DNA of 64,000 nt from the NCBI GenBank assembly GCA_030278955.1, contig JAOANR010000001.1, forward strand, positions 40,760,890-40,824,889, in the 5' to 3' direction. The position numbers and the translations under genes were made by a program. The notes beneath the pieces are model-generated. The model worked only from the letters and a program-made list of their open reading frames with translations, ran no database searches and was not told the DNA's origin. How positions within the stretch are numbered: the first letter of the stretch is position 1; each line of letters starts with the position of its first letter. Positions 27,121 to 38,445 of the stretch are shown one piece after another. Source of the DNA: Hygrophila difformis. Taxonomy: Eukaryota; Streptophyta; Magnoliopsida; Lamiales; Acanthaceae.

Positions 27121-27555
27121 CAATTCGGTTTACGCAATCCGATCTATACCGAATTGCCCATGTAAACCGAATTGCTGAAGAAAAGAAGAAAAATGGTTAA
27201 GTGTTGAGAGGAGATGCAAAATGCCCAATGCGGTCTGAGCAATTCGGTCTATACTGAATTAACTCCTAAACCGCATTGCACCAATGAAAGGAAGAAAACC
27301 CAGAGCAAAAGGAGATGATACAATTCGGTATAGACCAATTCGGTTTAGACCGAATTGAGTATTAAACCGAATTGCCTCAAAGCAAGGAAGCCAAGCAGGA
27401 GGCCATAAGCAATTCGAAATAGCCAATTCGGTTTACATTTAAACCGAATTGATGTTGAAGACCACATCCCAGCCAAAGATCAAGTAAGAGAGACCTCATG
27501 CAATTCGATATTCACCAATTCGGTCTATACCGAATTGCCTGAGGAGACCGAATTG
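27121..27555. repeat. Nested-palindrome array 1 (5 units)
   Basis: Five units start at about 27121, 27226, 27321, 27410 and 27501, a spacing of 89-105 bases. Each unit has four copies of one half-site in the order forward, forward, reverse, reverse: CAATTCGGT twice, then ACCGAATTG twice. The inner pair forms a 9-bp stem with a 4-base loop in the best copies. Spacers of about 35-50 bases between units are unrelated to each other. A TATA box follows 95 bases after the last unit. Confidence 0.85.
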
Positions 27556-27649
27556 AATTCGAAATGCATCCAGATGAAGCTGTGGAACACGTGGAGAATA
27601 CATGCCATTGCTAATGGGCCCTGATGGGCCTGGGGTATTGAGAAAGGTG

Positions 27650-27657
27650 TATAAAAG
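27650..27657 (+). promoter_or_regulatory. TATA box downstream of array 1
   Basis: TATAAAAG, followed about 30 bases later by an A/C-rich start-like region. It probably marks the promoter of an Athila-type LTR, with the palindrome array in the U3 or enhancer position. Confidence 0.5.
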
Positions 27658-28532
27658 CTGATTCTCATCAACACTCAAAAAATTCCAATTCTTACACACT
27701 TGGTAGAGGACAAGAAGTACAATCAAGGAGGATCTTCACCCCCTTAAGGGTTAGGTAGGTAGGTAGTTAGTTTATTTTTCATGCATTTTAGTTTAGTTTT
27801 AGTGTTTTCATTATAGATTAGTTGTTAAAGCTTGTTATTACCATTTAGAGTAGTCATTTCCATATTTTTACATGCTTTTTAGTTAGAATGGACCCAACCT
27901 TCAATCTAATGATGGTCTTGGGTTATTTATTATGCTTTCAAGTGTTTAATACAAAGGAAATTTCCAGAAATGGATTTTGTCTCATGTGTTTGACACTCTT
28001 TAAATGCTTTCCTTAGTAATAAATATGTTAGAATGTTTGTTTGTTTCAACTAGGTTACATTTATTATGTTCTAGTTGACTTACATTCTCAATAAATGCAT
28101 GTTTAATGGGTTGTTGATATGATTTTATGCCTTAGAGCTTCAAATAGGTGTTCTTAGGCTCTAGATAATTTTAGGGTTTGTAGAAATAGGTTTTAATGCT
28201 TTATTTTACTATTCTTGCTTTAGATCTTTTATTTATTGTTGCCTTAGATAATGTTGGTGTTCTTATTTTTTATGCATGATGTTCTTAGAATTATAGGTTA
28301 TTTTAGGTTGATTAATCTTTGAATTCCTTGTATGTAGTTTTAGGTTTTAATCCATGCTTTTACCCATTGGATATGCATAACTATGGATAACCATAAAATG
28401 TTTACAAGTATGGCTGCGAGATGACACTGATGTGAAATGAGTGATGGGGTCAATCCCATCTATCATAGACTGCATCAGCCTAGAAACCGCATTGATACTT
28501 GTGAATACAAAAATACACTTATGTGAAAATTA

Positions 28533-28598
28533 CATGCAATTCAGCCTTCATGGGCAATTCGGTGTACACCGAATTGCCCATGAAGGCTGAATTGCATG
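28533..28598. repeat. Perfect 66-bp palindrome
   Basis: Every base from 28533 pairs with its partner up to 28598. The centre is GGTGT|ACACC at 28565/28566, so there is no spacer. The arms are 33 bases. It is the first unit of array 2, in which the half-sites are joined by palindromic rather than unrelated sequence. Confidence 0.95.
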
Positions 28599-29031
28599 GT
28601 AAAAATGGTGTTTGTTGTTTTTTTCTTCATCTGGTCTCCAACAATTCGGTCTATGCAATTCGGTTTAAACCGAATTGCTTCTATAAACCAAATTAATCCC
28701 TGAAACCACATTGTATGCATATCCATCCCCTCATGCCTTAGTTTATTTTTCGTGTCAAACCAATTCGGTTTGTCAATTCGGTCTATACCGAATTGCCTTG
28801 GCAAACCGAATTACCCTTCTTTTGAAGTAAGTTGCCTTGGCCAAATTTGAGTGAGAGAATAACCTCATCGATTCGGTTTGTCCAATTCGGTTTAGACCGA
28901 ATTGCTTAGACAAACCGAATCAGATGAAGTTCATTCACATCCTTGCAATGATTAAATGTGTAAGGTAATGCTTCATATTTCATGCATTTTCAATTCGGTT
29001 TATATTGCTTCCAATCCAGTAAACCGAATTG
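28533..29031. repeat. Nested-palindrome array 2 (5 units)
   Basis: Units at about 28537, 28642, 28761, 28868 and 28991, spaced 105-123 bases. The structure is the same four half-sites as array 1. In the fourth unit the outer arms (GATTCGGTTTGTC / GACAAACCGAATC) pair over 13 bases. The fifth is degenerate and keeps only the outer pair clearly. Confidence 0.82.
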
Positions 29032-31437
29032 ATTCCTTCTCTCTATTTTAAAACTTCAAAAATATTTTATTTCTTGATTTGTGTAAGTTGCATGGGTGTA
29101 TTGGGCTTAGGCCCATTACATCTAATTTTATTCATTACACATCTCAACCCTCTAATGTCTAAATTATTGTGTGATTAACACTCACACAATACCAAAAATA
29201 TTCTTTTAATTTCATATTTTCTTTTCATTGTGTGTATGAATGAGTAATAAGGAATATCACAGATTAATGTTGGCAAAAAGGTCCCTTCACCGGGATAACG
29301 ATTAGCTCGTCTTCTGTGTATTAATTATTACTCGTTATTTTACATGGTCTGATTGGAGATTGGTGGAAGCTTCGGCGAAAAGGTCTCTTCACAGAGATAA
29401 CGATTAGCCACTCAGCCAATTCCTAATTAGATACATTTTTCTTTTCTTTATCTTAATTTCAAACCCGAATTTCGAATTATGGTAATATTAGACAGTGTCG
29501 ATCAACACTGTTATGATAATACTATAACGAGAAAACATGTGGGTTTTTCCTAACTCCTAGATAGTAGGGCTTTCGATGATAGCGATCACTGTCATTAAGG
29601 GTTCCTACTGTCTAAAAATCATTCCATCTGGAATAATTGGGAACCGGACAACAGATGTTTGCAGTTCGGACAACCCCAGTTATTTCTGGCACTCCTTTTA
29701 GCCACATTCTTCTTATCTCAAGGCTAATTCATCTTTGTGTATCAAATTCTGTGTAATCCCACCATATATTTTGGGGTATTTTATTTTGCTTCTCATATAC
29801 ATGTATGCATGATATTATTATGTATATATTGTGGTCATATTTATTTTGGGGATCCTTATCCTTGGAATAAGAAGTCTTGATCTAAATCAGATGTTGCATA
29901 ATAAATTTCCACAAAAATCACTTTATAAAATCCGGATCTGAGTAAGGGATAATTTCACAGCTATGACTAATTCATCTTCTACTGGGGGTTGATTTTGAGA
30001 ACTTAGAAGCAGAGTCAGCGATTAGGTCTCACCTAGACTCAAAGGATCTGTGTTTTAATTGAGAGTCTAGTACCTGTGTAGGGAATGATTTTCAAATATC
30101 AATTGTTTTCTCAAAATTGCTGTGTGTTGGAAATCTTATGTTAGATATTGCATCAAATCATTGTCCACTTGGATTCAGATAAGATGTGATAAATAATACT
30201 AGAGGAACAGCATATAGGCCTTGGTTAATTTCTAAGGTAGGGTTGAGTATTCTTTCAACTACTATCTTCTTCTGCCAAAGCCTAGAATTGAGTCTTGAGT
30301 GAGTACATTCGGAATAAATCTTCACGGGTCTGTTCCATTCAGTTTGTATCTTATAACCAACCGGATGTTATAAGCCCTGTGGCTTACTGATATTTGGGAT
30401 GTTCTAACTCTGCATCTGATCACCAAGACCAGGGGCTCTTTTATACTAATGGAATGAGATAACTTTTTAAAGCTCCCGAGTGATAGGTTTTTAAATGCTT
30501 TCTTTACCGCTTTATTTTAAATGCTTTATAGAGGACAATCGGGAGAATTAGAGGTTGGCCGCCGTATATAAGGTTTAAGAGTTATGGATTAGTTCGGGAT
30601 TAAAAATTTGGAATTTGGGTGTGACAAGGGAGAATGATAGAAGTACTTGGCATATCAACTAATGGTATGTTAGGTGTTGCTTATCCACCATGGAAAAATA
30701 ACACACCTCGGCAGGGGCAGTTATTAATTTGTGGTATCTTAGATGTTGAGATCTTAAGAGCATGTAAATTCTGACTGTAAGTACCTGTCTGTTAAAGGGA
30801 ACATAGTTTAGAAAGCATGAGAGTTAGCTAACTGATAGATTATTCCAAACAAAGATCTGTGTAACAAAAATGGAAGTTTAATTGTGACTCATCTGAAATC
30901 TTGTCCAATCTTTATTATTTCCTTCCTGTCCCTTCTGTCACATTTTAAATCTGCTTTATAGATAGTGTAGCATAGATTTTACATCTTTCGTAGAGTAATT
31001 TTACCCTCTTTCTTAGCATAATTTATGTTGCTTTTCTTAGAATAATTTTAATTGCTTTTTAGAATAATTTTACTATGTTTTGCAGTATAACTTTTATTGC
31101 TTTCATAGTCTAGTTTAAATTATGTCAAGTAGTTGTTAGAACGCAACTCAAGCTTGAAACGAGTAACCGAGTGGAAAATCTTAGTAAACGACGTGGGTCC
31201 TGCTTCTATCGCACATCCTCCAGTGAACGATCCGGTCTTACTGTAAATTACTGCAATTTTTGACATCGTGCGCTTTCGGGCCACAGTTTCCTACATGAGT
31301 ATATAAAAACGTGACAACCTATAAAAATATCCCTAATCCCAAATCCATCTTCATAATTGGTTTCATTAAATAAAATTAAACCGGGATTATTATTTTTCAG
31401 AAAATACTCATATAGTGGGAAATTGTCAAAAGTTTCA
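29032..31437 (+). other. Probable LTR/leader DNA of Athila element E
   Basis: No gene is visible. The right end, at 31437 (...AGTTTCA), is taken as the LTR end because the Athila PBS starts at 31438. The LTR start cannot be placed without its partner. A phrase of the type AAAGGTCYCTTCAC...GATAACGATTAGC is repeated (near 29277 and 29379). A GGGTGTGACA at 30618-30627 looks like an LTR end of another family and may be a solo-LTR boundary. Confidence 0.4.
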
Positions 31438-31455
31438 TGGCGCCGTTGCCGGGGA
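31438..31455 (+). promoter_or_regulatory. Primer binding site (tRNA-Asp), element E
   Basis: TGGCGCCGTTGCCGGGGA, complementary to the 3' end of plant tRNA-Asp and the usual Athila primer site. Confidence 0.9.
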
Positions 31456-31604
31456 GGATGCAACGCCGTTTATTAAGAGAATTACACTCCTGATTTACTC
31501 ATAGATAGTTTTTGTATATACTCTTGAACCATTACTAACCTGGGGGTTGTGCAGGTGTTGTCAATTTGTGATATAAACTGCTTACGCAACGGAGGAAGGG
31601 TACA

Positions 31605-33829
31605 TTGCCTGAGCTACCGTTCGATCTAGAAATAGAAAGGACTGCTCGACAGCTGAGGGCACACGCAAGATTGAGAAAGGAACGGGAAGCACGGACTCGT
31701 ACCTCGCCCGAAACCACAAGCAGTGACTTATCTGACATGGCTGAGAACCAGGACAGTCCCCCGATCTTACCTATAAACCAGCCACCCTTCCACAACCAAC
31801 CACTAAATAACCCAGGTAATGGAGCTGATGGGGATATAGTAGAACATCCGAATCGTGATAACAAGGAGGAGAACCTACCAAATCTCGATGAGCAACATTA
31901 CCAGCAATACCACCAACCGCCACCACCTCAAAACCAATTTAACAACCAAAACCAAAATATACCAAATCAGCAATACCAGAATCAAGCCTTCAATCAGGAC
32001 CAGTTTCAGAACAACCCTCATGACTTTATGCAGCCTATTGTGGAACCTTATCTGAACAGGCCCGAGAGAGCACAATTTGCCGCACACAACTTTGAACTGA
32101 AGCCTGCACTCATCAACTTGGTGCAGAACAATCAATTCTGCGGTGCAAATCATGAGGACCCTCATGATCATCTTCAAACTTTTCTGGAGCTCTGTGATAC
32201 AATCAAGAATCAGGGGGTGTCCCCTGATGCTATAAGACTGATGTTGTTTCCTTTCTCTTTATTCAGTGGAGCTAGGGATTGGTACAAATCTTTGCCTATC
32301 AACCAGAGGAGTATGTGGGCAGATTTAGTAAGGAGCTTTTTGTTAAAGTATTTTCCTGAATCAAAAGTGGAGGAAGGACGAGCGAAAATAGGAGAATTCA
32401 AAATGAAGCCGGATGAGTCACTCTATGACGCCAAAGAGAGGTTCTTCAACCTCTTAAGGAGATGCCCCCAACATGGATACCAACCATGGGAGCAACTAAG
32501 AAAATTCTATGGAGGACTCACCCACTCATGGCGAATGATGCTAGATGCAGTCGGAGGGAAACATTTACTCCACTTGCCCATGGATCAAGCCTGGGCAAAG
32601 ATTGACACCATGTCTGTTAACAGATCTGTACTGAACAATGATGAGAGGAAGGCTGACCCTCCTAGGAAAGTTTTTGCTGTGAGTGAAGGTAAAACAGATT
32701 TTGAAAAATTGCAGGAACAGGTGGCTGCAATTCAGCTGAATCAAGGAAAAGGAGCATGTACATCTCAAGCGGGAGCATCACCTAGCCCAGTACAAACACA
32801 GCAATCGGAAGCTGTTTGTGGGCTGTGTCAGGGACCACATCCAACTGACACGTGCCAACAGATAGCTACCGAAAGTTGTAACTATGCCGGAAATTTCCAG
32901 AACCGCCACCCAAACCTCTCCTATTCCAATAACAATGCACTTAATGCGCATTTGTTGTCTCAGCCAAATCAGCCTACCTAGTTTGCCCAACAAAACCAAC
33001 AGCAGAACTTCAGGCCACATAATCAAGGATTTGTTCAGCAGAGGGTACAGAACTTCCAGGATCCGAATTTCCAACCCCACATCCAACAAAGACCCAATCA
33101 GAATCAGGGACAGAACTTCCAGAACTTCCACGCCCAACCTGATCAGAATCAACAATTCAACCAAAAGCCACCATCCGTCTGGAAAGCATGATGACTGAGT
33201 TTATTTCCAATCAAAAGGAGATAAACCAATAACTGCAGTCATCTATCAAAAATGTGGAGACGCAGGTCACTCAGTTGGCTAAGGACTTGCAAAACAGGGG
33301 GAAGGGAACACTGCCAAGTACTTCTGAAACCAACCCGCAGTGTAAAGCAATCACATTGCAGGGAGGTAAAATTCTGAAAGGAGCAGTTGGAGCTGGAAAG
33401 AAAAAGGCTATGAATGGAAAGGAATCAGTGGAGGTTGACAAGGAACATGAAAATATTGAAGGAGATGAAAGTATTGAACTGGTGAATGACAAATCAGACA
33501 CAGCTAATTCGCAGGCTGAAGCTGCAGTGGAAGCTGATAAGGGCACGGGTGAAGGTACAACTTCCTTCCCTTTACCACCAAAAATTGATAATAATAAGTA
33601 CATGCCAAGGGTTCCATACCCCGCACGTCTTAAAAATAAGGAACATGATCTCAAATTCAAGAAATTTCTGGAACGATTAAAGTCTGTAGAGATAACCATT
33701 CCTCTCGTGGAAATGATTTCAGAAATGCCCACCTATGCTAAGTTCTTGAAAGAATTGATTTCAGGGAAAAGGCAGGTAGAGCAGGAGGAGATGATTATTC
33801 TCAACAGCACATGCAGTGCCATAGTTTAG
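31605..33829 (+). pseudogene. Element E gag (Athila type), with stops
   Basis: The capsid precursor. The first segment (31605-32981) contains an acidic/Gln/Asn-rich N-terminus, the retrotransposon-gag core (about 32060-32640, with GARDWYKSLP and LRKFYGGL) and a CGLCQGPHPTDTC zinc knuckle near 32817-32855. A TAG at 32979-32981 interrupts it. A Gln/Asn-rich stretch then continues to a frame change near 33180, and an open segment (33254-33829) ends at a TAG. That last part has the YPARLKNKEHD...FKKFLERLKSVEITIPLVE stretch usual between Athila gag and protease. The start at 31605 is the first Met after the PBS (MPELPFD). Confidence 0.87.
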
Positions 33830-36037
33830 AGGAAATTGCCCGAAAAGAAAGAAGACCCTGGATGTTGCACGCTGCCAGTACAAATTGGAAGGGCCAAAGT
33901 GAGCATGGGATTATGTGATCTAGGATCCAGCATCAACGTGATGCCTCTGGCCATGGCAATTCGCCTAAGGCTTGAAGAAATTGAACCATTCAAGATGAAA
34001 CTGCAACTCGCTATCAGATCAATCACCCAACCCGTAGGAATCCTCAAGGATGTGGTAGTCAAAACCGGCCAGATTCTTTTCCCGGTTGACTTCATCATCC
34101 TTGACACTGAAGAGGACTCTGAAATGCAACTTATCTTGGGACGCCCGTTTCTGGCCACTGGCGGTGCATTGATTGATGCTAAATTTGGAAGAGTCACATC
34201 GATGGTCGATGACAAGGAGATAACCTTTAACATGGAACAGCTGCAGAAGTTCCCGAATGAGGGATCTTGTTCCATGTTTGATGTAATAGATGATAGGTGT
34301 GAGGACGAGAGCATTGACTCTGTGGTTTTGATGTCGGACAAAGTTTCAAAGCAGGTACTGATGCCTGCTGGTGCCGAGTAAAGCTGCAATGTCGTACACT
34401 TTGAGGACCCTATGACTGGGGACCTTGAAGAGTTCGACGGTATTGATTTCACTCCGGAGGAGGAGGAGAGCACCATGGACGAGGAAGTGGACCCTGTACT
34501 GACACAGGGTCCTGAAGGTAAATCTGATCTTTCACCCCCATCCATTTCTCGTAAATTACTGCCTTCTGTTGAATGTCCACCAGAGCTTGAACTTAAAATA
34601 CTTCCGGATCATCTTAAGTACGTTTTTCTCGCTGAATATTAAAAGTTACCGGTAATTATGTCAGCCAAGCTGACACAAGAACAAGAAAAAGCTCTGGTAG
34701 ACATTCTCAAGAAATATGTACATGCAATTGGATAGACCATTTCTGATATAAAAGGAATAAGCCCCTCTGTTTGCATGCACAGAATTTTAATGGAAGAGGA
34801 GTATATGCCCTCAAGGCAACCTCAAAGGCGTCTGAACCCCCACATGCAAGAGGTAGTAAGGAAAGAAGTTATCAAGCTCTTAGATGCTGGTATAATCTAT
34901 CCTATATCTGACAGCAAATGGGTTAGCCCAGTGCAGGTAGTACCTAAGCATGGGGGGATGTGCATAACGACTAATGAGCAAGGAGAAGAAGTGGCGACAC
35001 GGCCAGTGACCGGTTGGAGAGTTTGCATCGACTACCGGAAGCTCAATACCGCGACGCGGAAGGATCACTTTCCCTTGCCGTTCATTGACCAAATGCTTGA
35101 GAGGTTGGCCGGGAGGGAATACTACTGCTTTTTGGATGGTTATTCGGGCTATAATAAAATTGTAATAGCTAGTGAAGATCATGACAAAACTACTTTCACG
35201 TGCCCATATGGAACTTTTGCATACATGCGCATGCCTTTTGGCCTTTGCAATGCGCCTGCCACTTTTCAACGCTGCATGATGTCTATCTTTTCAGACTTTA
35301 TCGAAAAATGCATAGAAGTCTTCATGGATGACTTCTCTGTATATGGAGATACTTTTGATGAGTGCTTGACCAATCTTGCAAAGATTTTAAAAAAATGCGA
35401 GGACACTAACCTAGTTTTGAACTGGGAAAAGTGCCATTTCATGGTCACCAAAGGTATAGTGTTGGGTCACCGCATCTCGCGCGCCGGCATCGAAGTCGAT
35501 AGAGCCAAGGTCTCAGTCATCTCCAATCTTCCATTACCCAATTCAATAAAATCGGTTAGGAGCTTCTTAGGGCATGCCGGTTTTTACCGGAGGTTTATAA
35601 AAGATTTTTCTAAAATTGCCAAGCCGCTCACTAACCTTCTTTGTAAAGAAAATTCTTTTGTAATAAATGAAGTGTGTGGTCAAGCCTTTGAAACGCTAAA
35701 AAAGATGTTGATTTCTGCTCCAATAGTACAACCACCCGATTGGTCAATACCTTTCGAGGTAATGTGCGATGCAAGTGATCTCGCCGTAGGTGCAGTTCTT
35801 GGGCAACATAAGGAAGGGAGACATTGTGTAATTCATTACGCAAGTCATGCCCTGAATGAAGCCCAAATCAACTACACCACCACGGAGAAAGAGATGTATG
35901 CTGTGGTTTTCGCGTTTGATAAATTCAGACAGTACCTCATTGGTACGAAAACCATAGTGTACACAGATCACTCTGCACTGAGATACTTGTTTAGCAAATA
36001 AGATACCAAACCTCGGTTAATCAGGTGGGTACTTCTG
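33830..36037 (+). pseudogene. Element E protease, reverse transcriptase and RNase H
   Basis: Protease: an LCDLGSSINVMP active-site block near 33911-33945 and an ILGRPFLAT flap-side motif near 34135-34160. Stops at 34379 and 34642 and a TAG near 34733 separate it from RT. RT (from about 34775): GWRVCIDYRKLN near 35015-35050, catalytic FMDD at 35320-35331, and LGHRISRAGIEVD near 35464-35500. RNase H has MCDASD near 35762 and YTDHSALRYL near 35958-35990, where a TAA (35999-36001) interrupts. Most stops could come from C-to-T changes on one strand or the other (CAG, CAA or TGG originals). It acted in the particle during cDNA synthesis. Confidence 0.9.
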
Positions 36038-37484
36038 TTGCAGGAATTTGATATCATAATAAAAGATAAAAAAGGCAGAGACAATGGTGCTGCTGACCAT
36101 TTGTCTCGAATAGAAAATGATAAAAATGAACTAGCCGTCAATGAAAATTTTCCAGACGAGCAACTGTTTGCCTTGCACCTTCATGATCAAGCTTGTCCAT
36201 GGTTTTCGGACATTGCTAACTTTTTAGCATGTGGAATAACCCCACCATTCCAGCACAAGAGTCAAAAAGCAAGGTTCAACCGAGATGTAGTTAACTACTT
36301 CTGGGAAGATCCTTATCTCTTCAAGCATTGTGCAGATTCGATTATTAGACGATGTGTAACTGAGCACGAGGCTTATCCAATCGCTAAAAAATGCCATGAA
36401 TCGGAATATGGAGGTCACCATGGCCCCACTCGAACAGCTCATAAAGTGCTTGAGTGTGGTTTCTATTGGCCTACAATTTACGAGGATTGCAAGGCGTTTG
36501 TTAAGGCTTGCGACAGGTGCCAACGATTAGGGAATATTTCCAAGAGGGATGAAATGCCTCAAAAAGGAATTCTCACTCTTGAGATTTTTGATGTATGTGG
36601 TATTGACTTCATGGGACCATTCCCGACATCAGATGGGAATCACTACATCTTGGTAGCTGTTCGATTACGTGTCCAAGTGGGTTGAGACGGTTGCACTGCC
36701 AAACAATGATGGTCACCAAGTCATAAAACTTTTTAAAAATAATATTTTCAATAGATTTGGTGTACCTAGGGTAATAATATCTGATGGAGGAACGCATTTT
36801 GTTAACAAAGCTTTTGCAAATCTTATGAGCAAAACTGGGATTCTCCACAAGATAGGCACGCCTTACCATCCCCAGACCAGTGGTCAAGTCGAGGTATCAA
36901 ACCGCGAAATGAAACATATACTCAAAGCCACGGTGGGGATAACCCATAAAGATTGATCACGTAAGCTCAATGATGCTCTATGGGCATACCGTACTGCATT
37001 CAAGACTCCCATTGGAATGTCCCCTTATAGGCTTGTCTTTGGAAAAGCCTGTCACTTGCCCGTAGAACTAGAGCACAAGGCTTACTGGGCCGTAAAAACG
37101 CATAATTTTGACCCAAGAGTTGCTCAGGGCAAACGCAAGTTGGACCTCAATGAAATTGAGGAAATACGTGCGCAAGCTTATGAAAGCTCAAGGATTTACA
37201 AAGAGCGGACCCAGAAGTTACATGATCGTCGTATTAAGTCTAAACACTTCTATGTTGGCCAAAATGTCTTATTGTTCAATACTAGGTTGAAGCTATTCCT
37301 CGGAAAGCTTAGATCCAGATGGGAAGGGCCATACGAAGTGCTGCACGTGTTTGAAAATGGAGCTGTCAGAATCCGAACTGACAAGGGAGAGCTGGTGGTG
37401 AATGGACAAAGATTGAAGGAGTATCTCGGACAGTTCGACCCCGAAAAAGAAGTTCAAATAATTTCAGAGCCGGCCTATGTTTAA
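36038..37484 (+). pseudogene. Element E RNase H end and integrase, broken
   Basis: It begins with the RNase H tail ([12 protein letters not shown]). The HHCC zinc-binding domain lies near 36415-36525 (HHGPTRTAH...CDRCQ). The D-D-E core has GIDFMGPF near 36600, VIISDGG near 36770-36790 and SGQVEVSNRE near 36880-36905. A frame change near 36665 and a TGA near 36955 (a Trp codon in relatives) break it. The last part (37017-37484) is open and holds the Athila integrase C-terminal block ([12 protein letters not shown]). No chromodomain is present, as expected for Athila. Confidence 0.9.
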
Positions 37485-38445
37485 ATTAATTAAATACATA
37501 TATCTATTTATATATGTGTGAAGTCTTGAATTGAAAGATCATTGTACCCTTTAAGTTCTAAAAATTTTACATACTATGTCGGCCCTCATTTTATCCCAAA
37601 TCGATCGCAGCCTCCCGCATTCTCCCGCATTCGATCGCGCTGCCTTCTCTGCAACATCTCTCTGCTAACCCTAGATCTGCGAACCGTTTCGGTGGAGAAG
37701 AAGAAGCAAAGGTATGGGTTATAATTCGATTGCTTTCATTTTCTCTGCTTTCCCGTTCCTTGTTATGATGTGTGGAATTTTGGCGCGGCAATGGGGGCTT
37801 CGCAGGGTCACTTTGGCGCGGCGGTGGAAGGAGGAGGAGCCGCCGACCCAGTCGCGGCGTGGTGGGGGCGACATCGTGTCGCTGGGCAGCGGCGGGGAGC
37901 AGCAAGCCGCTGTTGCTGCGTTTGTCGGTGACAATGGGCTCCCTTCGTACGAGTATGATGGTGGATGAGGTGATGTTGAGTCGCGGTGGTCAAGGTGTTT
38001 CCGTTGCATATCTTCGGCCTTGCCCCGCCCTCGCTGCTCTTGTCTTGCCGCCCTTCTCTTCGCCTCACCCTCTGCTCTCGCCTAACTGCCGCTGCCGCCA
38101 TCCGCCAACGCACACCCTTCTTCTCAAATAGTAGCAGCCTCAAGCCATCATCGCATAGGATCCAATCTTGAAACAACGGTTTCGCGCAGTTGGAAAAGTA
38201 TGGTATTTACTCCGCTTCTTTGGTTTAATTTCAATTTTGGTTTTTTTGACTGCATATTGGTTGGTTTTGGTCTTCTCCTTGTGTGGGTTTTGGTTGGGTG
38301 CTTCTGGGGGTTGTGTTGTTCGATGATGATGTATTTTTGGTTCGATTGGGATTTTGCATTTGACAGTATTGAACGAGGTGCGTTCAAAGTTTGAATTTTT
38401 TCTTGCCTTTAATTGGGTTTTGCTGCTTTTGCTTGTTCTTACTAG
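37485..38445 (+). other. Left end of composite segment: leader-like exon and GC-rich DNA
   Basis: AT-rich DNA follows the Athila stop, with a TCTATTTATATATG at 37503 that could be a Helitron-type 5' start. From about 37570 the sequence looks like a plant 5' leader ending in GCAAAG|GTATGG at about 37709-37710, a splice-donor-like junction. From 37780 to 38130 it is GC-rich with many short overlapping readings on both strands and no recognisable protein. I think these are pieces of cellular genes or promoters, not retroelement DNA. Confidence 0.4.

Larger units (their letters stand above)
31438..37484 (+). mobile_element. Element E: decayed Athila-type Ty3/gypsy retrotransposon (internal region)
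   Basis: It reads PBS (tRNA-Asp), gag, PR, RT, RNase H and integrase in order on the plus strand. Sequence character, the PBS type and the CxxCxGxHxxxxC zinc knuckle all point to Athila. At least seven stops and several frameshifts show great age. After integrase (37484) the env-like region and 3' LTR expected of Athila do not follow; the composite segment with captured gene pieces begins within the next ~100 bases. Confidence 0.88.

Noticed and set aside
28541..28804. Minus-strand readings with repeated QFGIDRI-like words
   Set aside because: They are translations of the palindromic half-sites. The same words appear wherever the half-site occurs, in any frame.
27121..29031. CRISPR-like array
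   Set aside because: The repeat-spacer form is superficially similar, but this is plant nuclear DNA with no cas genes. The repeats are four-part nested palindromes with diverged half-sites, not identical repeats.
30618..30627. End of a solo LTR (GGGTGTGACA)
   Set aside because: No matching LTR start or flanking duplication could be found upstream.
37714..38176. Several overlapping 80-120-residue readings on both strands
   Set aside because: A GC-rich shadow region with no family similarity. None has better support than the others.
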